Shown piece after piece: positions 17,137-25,878 of a DNA stretch of 48,876 nucleotides. The notes under the pieces are model-generated. The model ran no database searches and was not told where the DNA came from. It was given only the letters and a program-made list of their open reading frames with translations. Position 1 is the first letter of the stretch. Each line of letters opens with the position of its first letter. Where the stretch lies: positions 1 to 48,876 of the forward strand of contig JAFIEQ010000012.1 in assembly GCA_020832455.1 (NCBI GenBank), written 5' to 3'. Source of the DNA: Nitriliruptoraceae bacterium (lineage in GTDB: Bacteria; Actinomycetota; Nitriliruptoria; Nitriliruptorales; Nitriliruptoraceae). The position numbers and the translations under genes are program-made.

Positions 17137-18948
17137 TCAGTCCTTGACGGGCTTGGGCGCCAGGCGCAGGCCGACGTCGGCCAGTGCCTGGGGCTCGTAG
17201 CCGGCCGGCGCGTCGGTGAGCAGGCACGCGCCGGACTGCGTCTTGGGGAACGCGATCACGTCCCGGATGTTGGTCGCGTCCGCGAGCAGCATCACGATCC
17301 GGTCCACCCCCAGCGCGATGCCACCGTGCGGCGGGGCGCCGTGGGCGAGCCCGCGGAGCAGGAACCCGAAGCGCTCCTGGGCGTCCTCGTCGCTGATGCC
17401 CAGGAACCGGAACACGCGCTCCTGCACCTCCCGGTCGTGGATACGGATCGACCCGCCGCCGAGCTCGTAGCCGTTGCAGACCACGTCGTAGGCGTTGGAC
17501 AGCGCCTCGCCGGGCGCCTCCTCGAAGCGGTCGATCCACTCGGGCGTCGGCGCGGTGAACGGGTGGTGCACCGGCGTCCACGCGGTCGAACCGACGGCCT
17601 CGCCGCGATCCTCGACGGGCTCGAACATCGGCGCGTCCACGACCCAGCAGAACGCGAAGCCCTCACCGATCAGATCGCGTTCGGCGGCCAGGTGGTTGCG
17701 CAGCGCCCCCATCAGGTCACGGGCGAACGTACGCGGGCCCGCACCGAAGAAGATGGCGTCGCCGGCGCTCGCGCCGGTGGTCGCGATGACCCCGGCGATC
17801 TCGGCCTCCGACATGAACTTCGACAGCGGGGAGCGCAGGGTGCCGTCCTCCTCGACGACCCCCCAGGCCAAACCCTTCGCGCCGCGGCGCTTGGCCCACT
17901 CGACCAGCTCGTCGAAAGCTCTCCGGGTCATGTCCCCACCGCTCGGCAGCGCGAGCGCGACGACCGAGCCGCCGTCACCCAGCACGCCCTTGAACACGCC
18001 GACCTCGGTGTCGGCGAACACCTCGTCGAGGTGGGCGAGCTCGAGGCCGTCGATACGCAGGTCCGGCTTGTCGGAGCCGAAGCGTTCCATCGCCTCCGCG
18101 TAGGTCAGTCGCGGGAACGGCGCCTCGACCTGCACGCCCAGCGTCTCGCGCCACACGCTGGCGAGCAGCTCCTCGACCAGCCCGATCACGTCCTCCTGGT
18201 CCCCGAAGGACAGCTCGATGTCGAGCTGGGTGAACTCCGGCTGGCGGTCGGCGCGCAGGTTCTCGTCGCGGAAGCAGCGGGCGATCTGGTAATAGCGCTC
18301 CACGCCGGCGACCATCAGCAGCTGCTTGAACAGCTGCGGGGACTGCGGCAGGGCGTAGCTCTCGCCCGGCTGCAGCCGTGAGGGCACGAGGAAGTCGCGC
18401 GCGCCCTCCGGGGTGGCCCGGGTCAGGATCGGCGTCTCCACGTCCAGGAACCCGTTGGCGTCCATCACGCGGCGGATGGCCGAGGTCGCCGCGGAACGCA
18501 GCTTCAGGATCTCGCCCATCCGCGGTCGGCGCAGGTCGACGTAGCGGTGCGTCAGCCGCAGTTCCTCGGAGACCTCGATGCGGTCCTCGACGGGGAACGG
18601 CGGGGTCGCCGCCTCGCTCAGCACCTCGATCGAGGTGGCCGCCACCTCGATGTCGCCGGTGCCGAGGTTGGGGTTGCGCATGCCCTCCGGGCGGGTGCGC
18701 ACGGTGCCGGTGACCCGGATGACCCACTCGCTGCGGACGCGGTGGGCGGCCTCCAGGGCGTCGCTGGACTCCGGGTCGGCGACCACCTGGACGATGCCGG
18801 AGCGGTCCCGCAGGTCGAGGAACGCGACGCCGCCGTGGTCCCGGCGGGTGTCCACCCAACCGGCGATGGTGACGGTCTCGTCGGCGTGCTCGGCGCGCAG
18901 CTCGCCACCGGCGTGGCTGCGCATCGAACCGTGGGGGGTGATGCTCAC
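17137..18948 (-). CDS. aspS: Aspartyl-tRNA synthetase, probably non-discriminating
   Basis: Class II synthetase of 603 residues with the bacterial layout: OB-fold anticodon domain (1 to about 120), catalytic core with motif 2 (YYQIARCFRDENLRADRQPEFTQLDIE split by the usual loop), GAD insertion domain, and motif 3 (GIALGVDRIVMLL). In the OB fold the sequence GWVDTRRDHGG has His38 where discriminating enzymes such as E. coli AspRS have Leu30. This His is the known marker of non-discriminating AspRS that also charges tRNA-Asn, to be converted by GatCAB. The GTG at 18948 follows a GGAG Shine-Dalgarno; an internal ATG (MRSHAGG) is a possible alternative. Confidence 0.95.
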   Translation of the reverse strand: MSITPHGSMRSHAGGELRAEHADETVTIAGWVDTRRDHGGVAFLDLRDRSGIVQVVADPESSDALEAAHRVRSEWVIRVTGTVRTRPEGMRNPNLGTGDIEVAATSIEVLSEAATPPFPVEDRIEVSEELRLTHRYVDLRRPRMGEILKLRSAATSAIRRVMDANGFLDVETPILTRATPEGARDFLVPSRLQPGESYALPQSPQLFKQLLMVAGVERYYQIARCFRDENLRADRQPEFTQLDIELSFGDQEDVIGLVEELLASVWRETLGVQVEAPFPRLTYAEAMERFGSDKPDLRIDGLELAHLDEVFADTEVGVFKGVLGDGGSVVALALPSGGDMTRRAFDELVEWAKRRGAKGLAWGVVEEDGTLRSPLSKFMSEAEIAGVIATTGASAGDAIFFGAGPRTFARDLMGALRNHLAAERDLIGEGFAFCWVVDAPMFEPVEDRGEAVGSTAWTPVHHPFTAPTPEWIDRFEEAPGEALSNAYDVVCNGYELGGGSIRIHDREVQERVFRFLGISDEDAQERFGFLLRGLAHGAPPHGGIALGVDRIVMLLADATNIRDVIAFPKTQSGACLLTDAPAGYEPQALADVGLRLAPKPVKD

Positions 18949-19040
18949 GGGGGACTCCGTGGTGGTGTCGGGAACGAGGGGTGGAGTGGGTCAGGGCGGC
19001 GCCAAGCGGTGGCGCTGTCGCTCGGGGCGCGGCGCGCGTC

Positions 19041-20360
19041 TCAGCGATCGAGCAGGGCCGCGGCCTCGCGTTCGAGGTCGTCGAGCGCGACGGTGCGCTG
19101 CTCGCCGGACGCCAGCTCCTTCAGCGTGACGGTAGCTGCGTCACGCTCGTCGGCTCCACGGATGACCGCGACGCGGACACCGCGACGGTCGGCGTACTTC
19201 AGCTGCTTGGCGAGCTTCAGGCGACCGCCCCCGGTGTAGAGCTCGGTCGTCAGCCCACTGGCGCGCAGGCGGGCGGCGACGGTCACGGCATCGGCTGCCG
19301 TCTCGTCGTCCATGATCGTGACGAGCACCTGCGGGCCGGCGCGCCGCTCGTCGGCCGCCGCAGCGGCCTGCTCCAGCAGCAGCAGGATGCGCTCCATGCC
19401 GAGCGACCCGCCCGTCGCGGGCACGTCCTGGGATTGGAACATGCCGATCAACCCGTCGTAGCGCCCCCCGGCGGCGATCGTCGCGTCCAGACCGTCGTGG
19501 ACGACCTCGAACACCGGTCCGGTGTAGTACGACAGCCCCCGCGCGAGCACCGGGGCGTAGGCGACCGGCTGGTCGTCGCCGACGAGTTCGAGCACCCGAT
19601 CGACCTCGGCGAGCCCGGCGGTCCCGGTCTGCGAGCCGGCCAGACGCTCGCGGATCGCCCCGGCCGGGTCGTCACCGGACAGGTCGGCCGTCAGCGCAGC
19701 GATGGCGGCGGCCGGCAGCTCGCGCTCGGTCAGCTCCGCGGCGACGCCGTCGAGCCCGATCTTGTCGAGCTTGTCGAGCGCGGTCAGCGCCTCCGACTCC
19801 TGCGCGACGTCGACCCCGTAGGCCTCGACCAGCCCACGCAGCGCCTTGCGGGAGTTGAGCTGCACCCGGAAGCCGTCGAGCCCGAGCGCCCGCAACGTGT
19901 CGGTCACCGCCGCCAACGTCGAGGCATCAGCGACCAACGAATCCGAGCCGATCGTGTCCACGTCGCACTGGAAGAACTCGCGGTAGCGGCCCTTGCCGGG
20001 TCGGTCCGCACGCCACACGGGCGCGATCTGGTACCGCTTGAACGGGGTCGGCAGCTGCGAGCCGTAACGGGCCGCGACGCGCGCGAGCGGCACGGTCAGG
20101 TCGTAGCGCAGCGCGAGGTCCGCGTCACCGGAGGCCTCGTGGTCACCTCGCCGCAGGATCTTGAAGATGAGCTGGTCGCCCTCCTCGCCGTACTTGCCGG
20201 TGAGGACCTCGAGCCGCTCGAAGGCGGGCGTGTCCAGCGGCGCGAACCCGTGGGCGGCGAAGCTCGCACGGATGGTGGCGAAGGCGTGCTCGCGACGGGC
20301 GACCTCCTCGGGGAGGAAGTCGCGGGTACCGGAGGGTGGGTTGGCGTCGATGCTTGCCAT
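19041..20360 (-). CDS. hisS: Histidyl-tRNA synthetase
   Basis: Charges tRNA-His with histidine. The 439-residue product has class II motif 1/2 sequences (LRYDLTVPLARVAAR, FKRYQIAPVWRADRPGKGRYREFFQCD), the histidine-specific HisA motif (LARGLSYYTGPVFEV), GGSLGMERIL, and a C-terminal anticodon-binding domain (PQVLVTIMDDE to GVRVAVIRG). The ATG at 20360 has a GAGGT Shine-Dalgarno. It lies 92 nt upstream of aspS and downstream of the metallo-hydrolase gene, as in M. tuberculosis (Rv2581c, Rv2580c, then Rv2572c after other genes). Confidence 0.96.
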   Translation of the reverse strand: MASIDANPPSGTRDFLPEEVARREHAFATIRASFAAHGFAPLDTPAFERLEVLTGKYGEEGDQLIFKILRRGDHEASGDADLALRYDLTVPLARVAARYGSQLPTPFKRYQIAPVWRADRPGKGRYREFFQCDVDTIGSDSLVADASTLAAVTDTLRALGLDGFRVQLNSRKALRGLVEAYGVDVAQESEALTALDKLDKIGLDGVAAELTERELPAAAIAALTADLSGDDPAGAIRERLAGSQTGTAGLAEVDRVLELVGDDQPVAYAPVLARGLSYYTGPVFEVVHDGLDATIAAGGRYDGLIGMFQSQDVPATGGSLGMERILLLLEQAAAAADERRAGPQVLVTIMDDETAADAVTVAARLRASGLTTELYTGGGRLKLAKQLKYADRRGVRVAVIRGADERDAATVTLKELASGEQRTVALDDLEREAAALLDR

Positions 20361-20504
20361 CGGGGACCTCGTCGGGTCAGCGCGGCACGGGGTGCGTGCA
20401 CGGTGCGTGGCGTCGGCGGCGTGCGCCGGTCGGCGGGTGGATCGGTCGAGGGTGGCCGTCACGGCGTGGAGCGAGGTGGCTCGTCCCCGATCGCGGCCGA
20501 CGGC

Positions 20505-21245
20505 CTAGGGATGGCCGTGCGCGTCCATGGCCTGGCGCAGGAACGGGTTGGACTCCCGCTCCACGCCGACGTGGGTGTCGGGCCCGTGCCCGGACAGGAT
20601 CAGCGTGTCGTCCTCGAGCGGTAGCACGGTCGCGACCAGCGACGCGAACATGTCCTCGACCGACCCCCGCGGGAAGTCGGTGCGCCCGATCGACCCGGCG
20701 AAGACCAGGTCCCCGGAGAACAGCACGTCCTGGCTCGCCTCGGTGGCCTCCCCGAGCGGGAACGTGACCGACGCCCCGAGCAGCTCCCGGCCGAGGTAGG
20801 TGACGTGTCCCGGGGTGTGGCCGGGGTTGTGGTGCACGTCGAAGGTGATGCCGGCCAGGTGCAGCCGCTCGTCGTGGGTCACGGTGCGCAGGTGCTCGGT
20901 CGGCGGGTCCCACGTGAGGCCGAACTGCTCCTCGAGCAGCTCGGGCGGGGCACCGAACGCGGCCGCCGGGTCGTCCCACAGCCACCGGTCGTCCGCGTGC
21001 AGCAGCACGGGCACGTCGAGCGCCCGAGCGAGCTGCGGGACGGCCCACAGGTGGTCGAGGTGGCCGTGGGTGAGCAGGATGGCCTCGCAGGATGCCTCGA
21101 CGATGTCGAGCATCTCCCGGGCCTGGGTCTCCGCGGTCTCCCCCGGATCGACGAGCACGGCCCGGCCGGTGGTGCGGTCCCCGACGGCGTAGCAGTTCGT
21201 CTGCCACCGCCCCAGGGGCGAGCCCAGCACGAAGGCGTCGGACAC
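20505..21245 (-). CDS. Metallo-beta-lactamase-fold hydrolase (glyoxalase II-like)
   Basis: 246-residue hydrolase with the binuclear zinc motif THGHLDHL, downstream metal ligands His in NPGHTPGHV and Asp in FSGDLVF, and a final His in ILSGHGPDT. Fold and spacing match the glyoxalase II/hydroxyacylglutathione hydrolase-like group; the real substrate is unknown, since actinobacteria generally lack glutathione. The gene begins with GTG after a GGAG Shine-Dalgarno and ends with TAG. The position upstream of hisS matches M. tuberculosis Rv2581c. The DUF222 protein gene is divergent from it. Confidence 0.88.
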   Translation of the reverse strand: MSDAFVLGSPLGRWQTNCYAVGDRTTGRAVLVDPGETAETQAREMLDIVEASCEAILLTHGHLDHLWAVPQLARALDVPVLLHADDRWLWDDPAAAFGAPPELLEEQFGLTWDPPTEHLRTVTHDERLHLAGITFDVHHNPGHTPGHVTYLGRELLGASVTFPLGEATEASQDVLFSGDLVFAGSIGRTDFPRGSVEDMFASLVATVLPLEDDTLILSGHGPDTHVGVERESNPFLRQAMDAHGHP

Positions 21246-21518
21246 GGGCGGACTCCAGCGATCGGGGGTGGCGGGGCGCTGCTGCGCGCGGGGACACGCC
21301 GTGCGGGATCGCCACGCGCGTGCCGAGGCAGGAGGCTAGCGCTCGGCCGCGGCCGTCCGACGACCGGTCCGGGGTGGGAGGTGTGCGTGGTGCCGGGCGT
21401 CCGGCGACCGTCGCGAGCTCCTGCCCGGCGGACGCGCCTGACGGCCGGTCCCGGTCGTCGTCCACAGGCCGTCGGACGCGACCGGCTGGGTGTCACACCC
21501 TGCTGGTTGGGTGTCCCC
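21246..21518. other. Divergent intergenic region
   Basis: 273 bp between the start of the metallo-hydrolase gene (minus) and the chosen start of the DUF222/HNH gene (plus). It should hold both promoters, but I see no convincing -35/-10 pair, hairpin or operator. The plus-strand frame of the DUF222 gene stays open through it, so a longer N-terminus cannot be excluded, though the translated sequence is Arg/Pro-rich and unlike a domain. Confidence 0.5.
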
Positions 21519-23306
21519 ATGCCCTCCTCCCCCGCTGCCGCCCCCGCGATGCCGATCGTGCATCCGTGGTCGCCCCGTGGGCGGCCCGATCGACCCCGGT
21601 GCGCGAAGCGGCGCGACACGGTCGCTCGGGAGGCGCGCCCGACCTACGCCGCGACCACCGGCGCCGCGACCGGGAGCGCCGCGACCGGGAGCGCGGCGAC
21701 CACCGGCCCCGCGAACGCCCGCGCGGCCACCGCCGGCACCACGACCGTCGACGCCGCACCGTCGGTAACCGACGTGCCCCTGGGCCTGCCGATCCTCGAG
21801 GAGCTCCCGGAGCTCGCCGCCGTGCTGGCGGACCTACGCCACGCCGACGCCGCGTCCGTGCGGGCGCTGATCGGGCTGGCCGCCCACCTGAACCACGACG
21901 ACGTCCGGACCGTCACCGGGGTCACCATCGAGCACTGGATCGGCATCGTCGCCGCCCACACGCGGATGGACCGCCGGTTCCTGCTGCGGACCGCACGGCT
22001 CCTCACGCGCTTCCCCGCCCTGCTCGCCGCGGCGGAGGCCGGGCAGGTGACCTTCTCTCAGCTGCGTGCCCTGAGCCTCGCCCTGCGTGGCACCCCGCGC
22101 GGGCTCGACGCGCAGGTGGATGCCCTGATCGCGGCCACCGCACCGGCGCTGCAGGGCGCGGACCCGGATGCGATCGTCGGGCAGGTGCGCCGCGCGATCG
22201 AGCGCTGGACGGCCTCGGACCAGAGCGCAGCTGCGGACGAGGCCGTCATCGACGACGTGGCCCTCGAGCCACCGGTCGCGCCCTTCCTCGCGCTCCAGCC
22301 TCGGCTGGACGGGACCGGTGGCCGGGTCAGCGGTGAGTTGGACGCCACGGGTCTGGCGCTGCTCGATGCCGCCACCGCCCCGCGCGCCGATCAGCTCGAC
22401 GGCCCCGGAGGTGCCGGCGGCGCCCGCGCGCAGAACCTCGTCGCGCGTCTCGCCACCGGCAGCGGCCTGGCACCGACCGTCGACGACGGTGACCGCCCCC
22501 ACCCGGGCGGCAGCCGACCCGGCATCACGGCACCCGACGGCCCGTCACCCGACCACGCCGCACCCGACCACGCCGTACCCGACCACGCCGCACCGGTCGG
22601 TGCTCCCGGTGAGGCCACCCCGCCCGACGGAGCCACGACCGGCCCCGCCCCGCCCGGTGCTCCAGCGGGCGCATCCACCGACCCGGACGGCCCATCCCCG
22701 CCGAGCCCGCCACCGCCACCACCGCTGCAACTGATCGTGCGGATCGACCTGCGGACCCTGCTCGGTCTGGACGACACCCCGGCGGACGCACTGACGCGGC
22801 TGCTCGGCGGCCGGTTGCGCCTGGACGCGGGAACGACGCGGCGACTGGTCGAGGCCAACGGGGGCGCGGTCCGCGGCGTCGTCGTCGACGAGCAGGGCCA
22901 GGCGCTCGGCGTCGGTCGCGCGACACGTGTCCCGCCGGGCTGGCTGGGCGACGCGCTGTTCGCGGTGCACGACACCTGCACGGGCCCGCTGTGCGACCGC
23001 CCCGCCCTCGGCGCGGACCGGGACCACGCGATCCCCTGGACCCCTTGCGATCCGAAACAGCCGGGCGATCCAGCGCAGCCGGGCGGTCCGATCCGACCGG
23101 GCGGTCCGATCCGACCGGACGGTCCGACGGACGTCGACAACGTCGGCCCCCTGTGCGCGTCGACGAACCGTGCGGTCGCCCGCGAGGGGTGGACGGCCGA
23201 ACCACTCGGCGGCGGTCGCCGACGCTGGACCCACCCCCGCAGCGGCCTGCAGGTCACGAGCGTGCCCCGGACCTGGTCCCCACCGCCCCGAGACGGACCC
23301 GGGTAG
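21519..23306 (+). CDS. DUF222 / degenerate HNH-endonuclease-domain protein (13E12 repeat family type)
   Basis: About 595 residues. Residues about 85-260 are a DUF222 region (LRHADAASVRALIGLAAHL, TARLLTRFPALLAAAEAGQVTFSQLRAL). A long Pro/Gly/Asp/His-rich low-complexity stretch follows (about 325-410), then LQLIVRIDLRTLLGL and a C-terminal HNH-like segment. The HNH part keeps the first Cys pair (CTGPLC), the ADRDH motif, DVDN and LC, but the positions that in this family read HH and KH after LC are here STN and VA, so the last metal/catalytic His is missing. Family members are multi-copy in actinobacteria, with no proven role. ATG at 21519 is the first plausible start but has a weak ribosome site, and an ATG at 21549 is possible. 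Three tandem repeats lie within the gene. Confidence 0.75.
   Translation: MPSSPAAAPAMPIVHPWSPRGRPDRPRCAKRRDTVAREARPTYAATTGAATGSAATGSAATTGPANARAATAGTTTVDAAPSVTDVPLGLPILEELPELAAVLADLRHADAASVRALIGLAAHLNHDDVRTVTGVTIEHWIGIVAAHTRMDRRFLLRTARLLTRFPALLAAAEAGQVTFSQLRALSLALRGTPRGLDAQVDALIAATAPALQGADPDAIVGQVRRAIERWTASDQSAAADEAVIDDVALEPPVAPFLALQPRLDGTGGRVSGELDATGLALLDAATAPRADQLDGPGGAGGARAQNLVARLATGSGLAPTVDDGDRPHPGGSRPGITAPDGPSPDHAAPDHAVPDHAAPVGAPGEATPPDGATTGPAPPGAPAGASTDPDGPSPPSPPPPPPLQLIVRIDLRTLLGLDDTPADALTRLLGGRLRLDAGTTRRLVEANGGAVRGVVVDEQGQALGVGRATRVPPGWLGDALFAVHDTCTGPLCDRPALGADRDHAIPWTPCDPKQPGDPAQPGGPIRPGGPIRPDGPTDVDNVGPLCASTNRAVAREGWTAEPLGGGRRRWTHPRSGLQVTSVPRTWSPPPRDGPG
21646..21706 (+). repeat. In-frame 15-bp tandem repeat in the DUF222 gene
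   Basis: About four imperfect copies of a 15-bp unit (gcgccgcgaccggga and variants) encode the Ala/Thr/Gly-rich N-terminal stretch AATGSAATGSAATTG. Two copies are exact (21661-21675 and 21676-21690). Period of 15 keeps the frame. Confidence 0.8.
22546..22590 (+). repeat. In-frame 15-bp tandem repeat (PDHA units)
   Basis: Three head-to-tail copies of cacccgaccacgccg (the third with one change) encode the repeat PDHAAPDHAVPDHA in the linker of the DUF222/HNH protein. The period of 15 preserves frame. Confidence 0.9.
23081..23128 (+). repeat. In-frame 18-bp tandem repeat inside the HNH motif
   Basis: Two exact 18-bp copies (gggcggtccgatccgacc) plus a partial third encode GGPIRPGGPIRPDGP. The block sits between the DH and DN elements of the HNH segment, where family members have only a short loop (PW..GGxTD). 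It therefore lengthens the active-site loop. Confidence 0.9.
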
Positions 23307-23312
23307 CACCCG

Positions 23313-23337
23313 CACGGGCTCCGCGTGGGCTCCCGTG
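23313..23337. terminator. Possible bidirectional hairpin between convergent genes
   Basis: An inverted repeat cacggg ... cccgtg with a 13-nt loop lies in the 46-bp gap between the convergent DUF222/HNH gene and rel. There is no U tract, as is common in GC-rich actinobacteria, so terminator function is only a possibility. Confidence 0.25.
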
Positions 23338-23352
23338 TGGAACCTGCGCCGC

Positions 23353-25596
23353 TCAGCGTCTGACGGCGGCCTGGGGCACGACCCGGTACGCGTCGTAGAC
23401 GCCCTCGACCCGACGGATCGAGCGCAGCGCGTAGTCGAGGTGCGAGGGATCGCCCAGCTCGAAGGTGAACTTCAGCTGCGCGACCCGGTCCTTGCGCGTG
23501 CCGACCTGCGCCGAGGTGATGTTGATGTGCAGGTCCCCGAGCACCGCGGTGATGTCGCGCAGCAGGTGCTTGCGGTCCAGCGCCTCGATCTGGATCTGCA
23601 CCAGGAACGCCGAGGTCGACTGTCCCGACCAGTCGACGGGGATGAACCGCTCCGGGTCCCGCTCCAGATCACCGACGTTCGAACAGTCGGCGCGGTGCAC
23701 CGACACCCCACGTCCGCGGGTGACGAACCCGATGATGTCGTCGCCCGGCACCGGGGTGCAGCACCGGGCGAGCTTGACCAGCATCCCCGAGTCACCCTCG
23801 ACCTCGACGTCCTCACCGCCGCGGCCCTCGCCGATCCTGATCGGCGCGTGGGTGATGTCCTCCGGACGCGTCTCCTCCTCAGCGACGTCGTCCTCGACCT
23901 CCGTGAGGTCGTTGAGCACGTGCTGCGCGACGGTGGCGGCGGCGACGTGCCCCTCCCCCACGGCCCGGAACAGCGCGTCGGTCCCCTTGTAGTTCAGCAC
24001 GTGGGCGACGTCGGCCAACCCACCGGACGCCATCACCCGGCTGTAGCCGACGCCCTTGCGCTTGAGCGCCCGGGAGATCGCGTCCCGACCCCGGCCGATC
24101 GCGTCCTCGCGCCGTTCGCGGTTGAAGTAGGCCCGGATCTTCGAACGCGCCCGCTGGGACGCCGCCAGCTGCAGCCAGTCGCGCGAGGGCCCGGCGTCCT
24201 CGGCCTTGGAGGTCAGCACCTCGACCTTGTCGCCGTTGAGCAGGACGTGGTCCAACGGGACGAGCCGGCCGTTGACCCGGGCCCCGATACAGCGGTGGCC
24301 GACATCGGTGTGCACGGCGTAGGCGAAGTCGATCGGGGTCGCCCCGGCCGGCAGACCCATCACGTCACCCTTGGGGGTGAAGACGAACACCTCGTCCTGG
24401 TAGAGGTCGATCTTCAGCGACTCGAGGTAGTCCCCCGGCTCCTCGACGTCCTCCTGCCACTCGAGCAGCTGGTCGATCCAGGGCAGTTCCTCGGCCTGGT
24501 CGTCGTCACCCGCGCGCGCCTGGTCCTTGTACTTCCAGTGCGCCGCGACCCCGAACTCCGCGGTCTGGTGCATCGCGCGGGTCCGGATCTGCACCTCGAG
24601 CGGCCGGCCCTTCGGCCCGATCACCGAGGTGTGCAGCGACTGGTAGAGGTTGACCTTGGGCATCGCGATGTAGTCCTTGAACCGGCCCGGGACCGGTCGG
24701 AACGTCGCGTGCAGCTGCCCGAGGAACGCGTAGCAGTCCCGGACGGTCGTGACGATGACCCGGACGCCGACCAGGTCGTGGATCTCGTCGAACTCCTTGC
24801 CGCGCAGGACCATCTTCTCGTAGATCGAGTAGTAGTGCTTCGGGCGCCCGGTGACCTCACCGCGGATCTTCAGCTCCTTGAGCTGTTCCTGGATCGCGGC
24901 GATCACGTCCTCGATGTAGGACGCACGCTCCGGGTTGCGCTCCTCCACCATCGCCACGATCTCGTCGTAGCGCTTGGGGTGCAGCGTCTGGAAGCCCAGG
25001 TCCTCGAGGCGCAGCTTGAAGTGCTGCATCCCGAGGCGGTGCGCCAGTGGCGCGTAGATGTCGAGCGTCTCCTGCGCGATGCGCTTCTGCTTCTCGCGCG
25101 GCATGAACGCGATCGTCTCCATGTTGTGGAGCCGGTCCGCGAGCTTGATGACCAGGACCCGGATGTCCTTGGCCATCGCCACGATCATCTTGCGCAGCGT
25201 CTCCGCCTGCTGCTGCTGTTTGGACTCGACCTGCAGGCGATCGAGCTTGGTGACCCCGTCGACGAGGTGGACGACCTCGTCGCCGAAGCCCTCACGGACG
25301 TCGTCCAGGGTGGCGGGGGTGTCCTCGACCGTGTCGTGCAGCAACGCCGCGATCAGCGTCGCCGTCCCGAGCCCCAGGGTCGCGAGCTCCGTGGCCACCG
25401 CCACCGGGTGGGTGATGTAGGCCTCACCGGACTTGCGTCGCTGGCCCTCGTGCATGGCCTCGGCGTAGCGGTAGGCGCGCAGCACCTCGCGCAGGTCCGC
25501 CTTCGAGGAGGCGCGGATCGCCGCGGCGAGGGCCTCCACCTCGGTCGGGACGGTCTCGCGCTGCACGAGCGGCAGTCGAGCCAGCACGCCCCGCAC
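23353..25596 (-). CDS. rel: Bifunctional (p)ppGpp synthetase/hydrolase Rel
   Basis: Stringent-response enzyme that makes and degrades (p)ppGpp. Domain order in the 747-residue product: HD hydrolase with THPVAVA (His63) and the HDTVED motif (His87, Asp88, Glu91, Asp92); synthetase with GRPKHYYSIYEKM and RFKDYIAMPK, the RXKD form typical of bifunctional enzymes; TGS domain (DEVFVFTPKGDVMGLPAGATPIDFAYAVHTDVGHRC region); a helical region; a conserved-Cys element (CCTPVPGDDIIGF, ADCSN) and a C-terminal ACT domain. Hydrolase motifs are intact, so it can probably also degrade the alarmone. Start is GTG without a clear Shine-Dalgarno, so the exact N-terminus is uncertain by about ten residues. Confidence 0.96.
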   Translation of the reverse strand: MRGVLARLPLVQRETVPTEVEALAAAIRASSKADLREVLRAYRYAEAMHEGQRRKSGEAYITHPVAVATELATLGLGTATLIAALLHDTVEDTPATLDDVREGFGDEVVHLVDGVTKLDRLQVESKQQQQAETLRKMIVAMAKDIRVLVIKLADRLHNMETIAFMPREKQKRIAQETLDIYAPLAHRLGMQHFKLRLEDLGFQTLHPKRYDEIVAMVEERNPERASYIEDVIAAIQEQLKELKIRGEVTGRPKHYYSIYEKMVLRGKEFDEIHDLVGVRVIVTTVRDCYAFLGQLHATFRPVPGRFKDYIAMPKVNLYQSLHTSVIGPKGRPLEVQIRTRAMHQTAEFGVAAHWKYKDQARAGDDDQAEELPWIDQLLEWQEDVEEPGDYLESLKIDLYQDEVFVFTPKGDVMGLPAGATPIDFAYAVHTDVGHRCIGARVNGRLVPLDHVLLNGDKVEVLTSKAEDAGPSRDWLQLAASQRARSKIRAYFNRERREDAIGRGRDAISRALKRKGVGYSRVMASGGLADVAHVLNYKGTDALFRAVGEGHVAAATVAQHVLNDLTEVEDDVAEEETRPEDITHAPIRIGEGRGGEDVEVEGDSGMLVKLARCCTPVPGDDIIGFVTRGRGVSVHRADCSNVGDLERDPERFIPVDWSGQSTSAFLVQIQIEALDRKHLLRDITAVLGDLHINITSAQVGTRKDRVAQLKFTFELGDPSHLDYALRSIRRVEGVYDAYRVVPQAAVRR

Positions 25597-25878
25597 ACCC
25601 GACGGGCGCGGCGGTGGGAGACCCGGGACCGTGTCCCGGGCACGCTCCGTGCCGGTCGTGCCGGTCGTGTCGCTCGCCAGTGGAGGTCCACCTCGGTCGG
25701 GTCGCTGCCGTGGGGCTCGTGCGGGCCCCGCGGTGCGGGCGGGACCGGTGCGGGGCGGGCACCGATCGGACCCGACCCTGGTCCGGGCAGCGTACCCCCC
25801 ACGTCCCCGATGCCGAGGTGGCCGCGACGGACGCGTCCGACCGTGCCCGGGCGGGTCCGACCGTGCCCCGGGGGCTGG
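25597..25878. other. Intergenic region upstream of rel with short direct repeats
   Basis: 282 bp between the rel start and the apt stop. It contains a direct repeat of about 14 bp (gtccgaccgtgccc at 25835 and again at 25855) and short cgtgccggt repeats near 25650. A minus-strand TACGCT in the middle fits a TANNNT -10, but I see no matching -35. A separate rel promoter here is plausible, since the apt-rel spacing is among the largest in the window. Confidence 0.4.

Noticed and set aside
22546-23128. Tandem repeats as a CRISPR array
   Set aside because: Units are 15-18 bp, adjacent without spacers and in frame with the DUF222 gene.
21519-23306. DUF222/HNH protein as a defence nuclease or mobile element
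   Set aside because: No transposase, intron, intein or restriction partners nearby, and the HNH His residues are degenerate.
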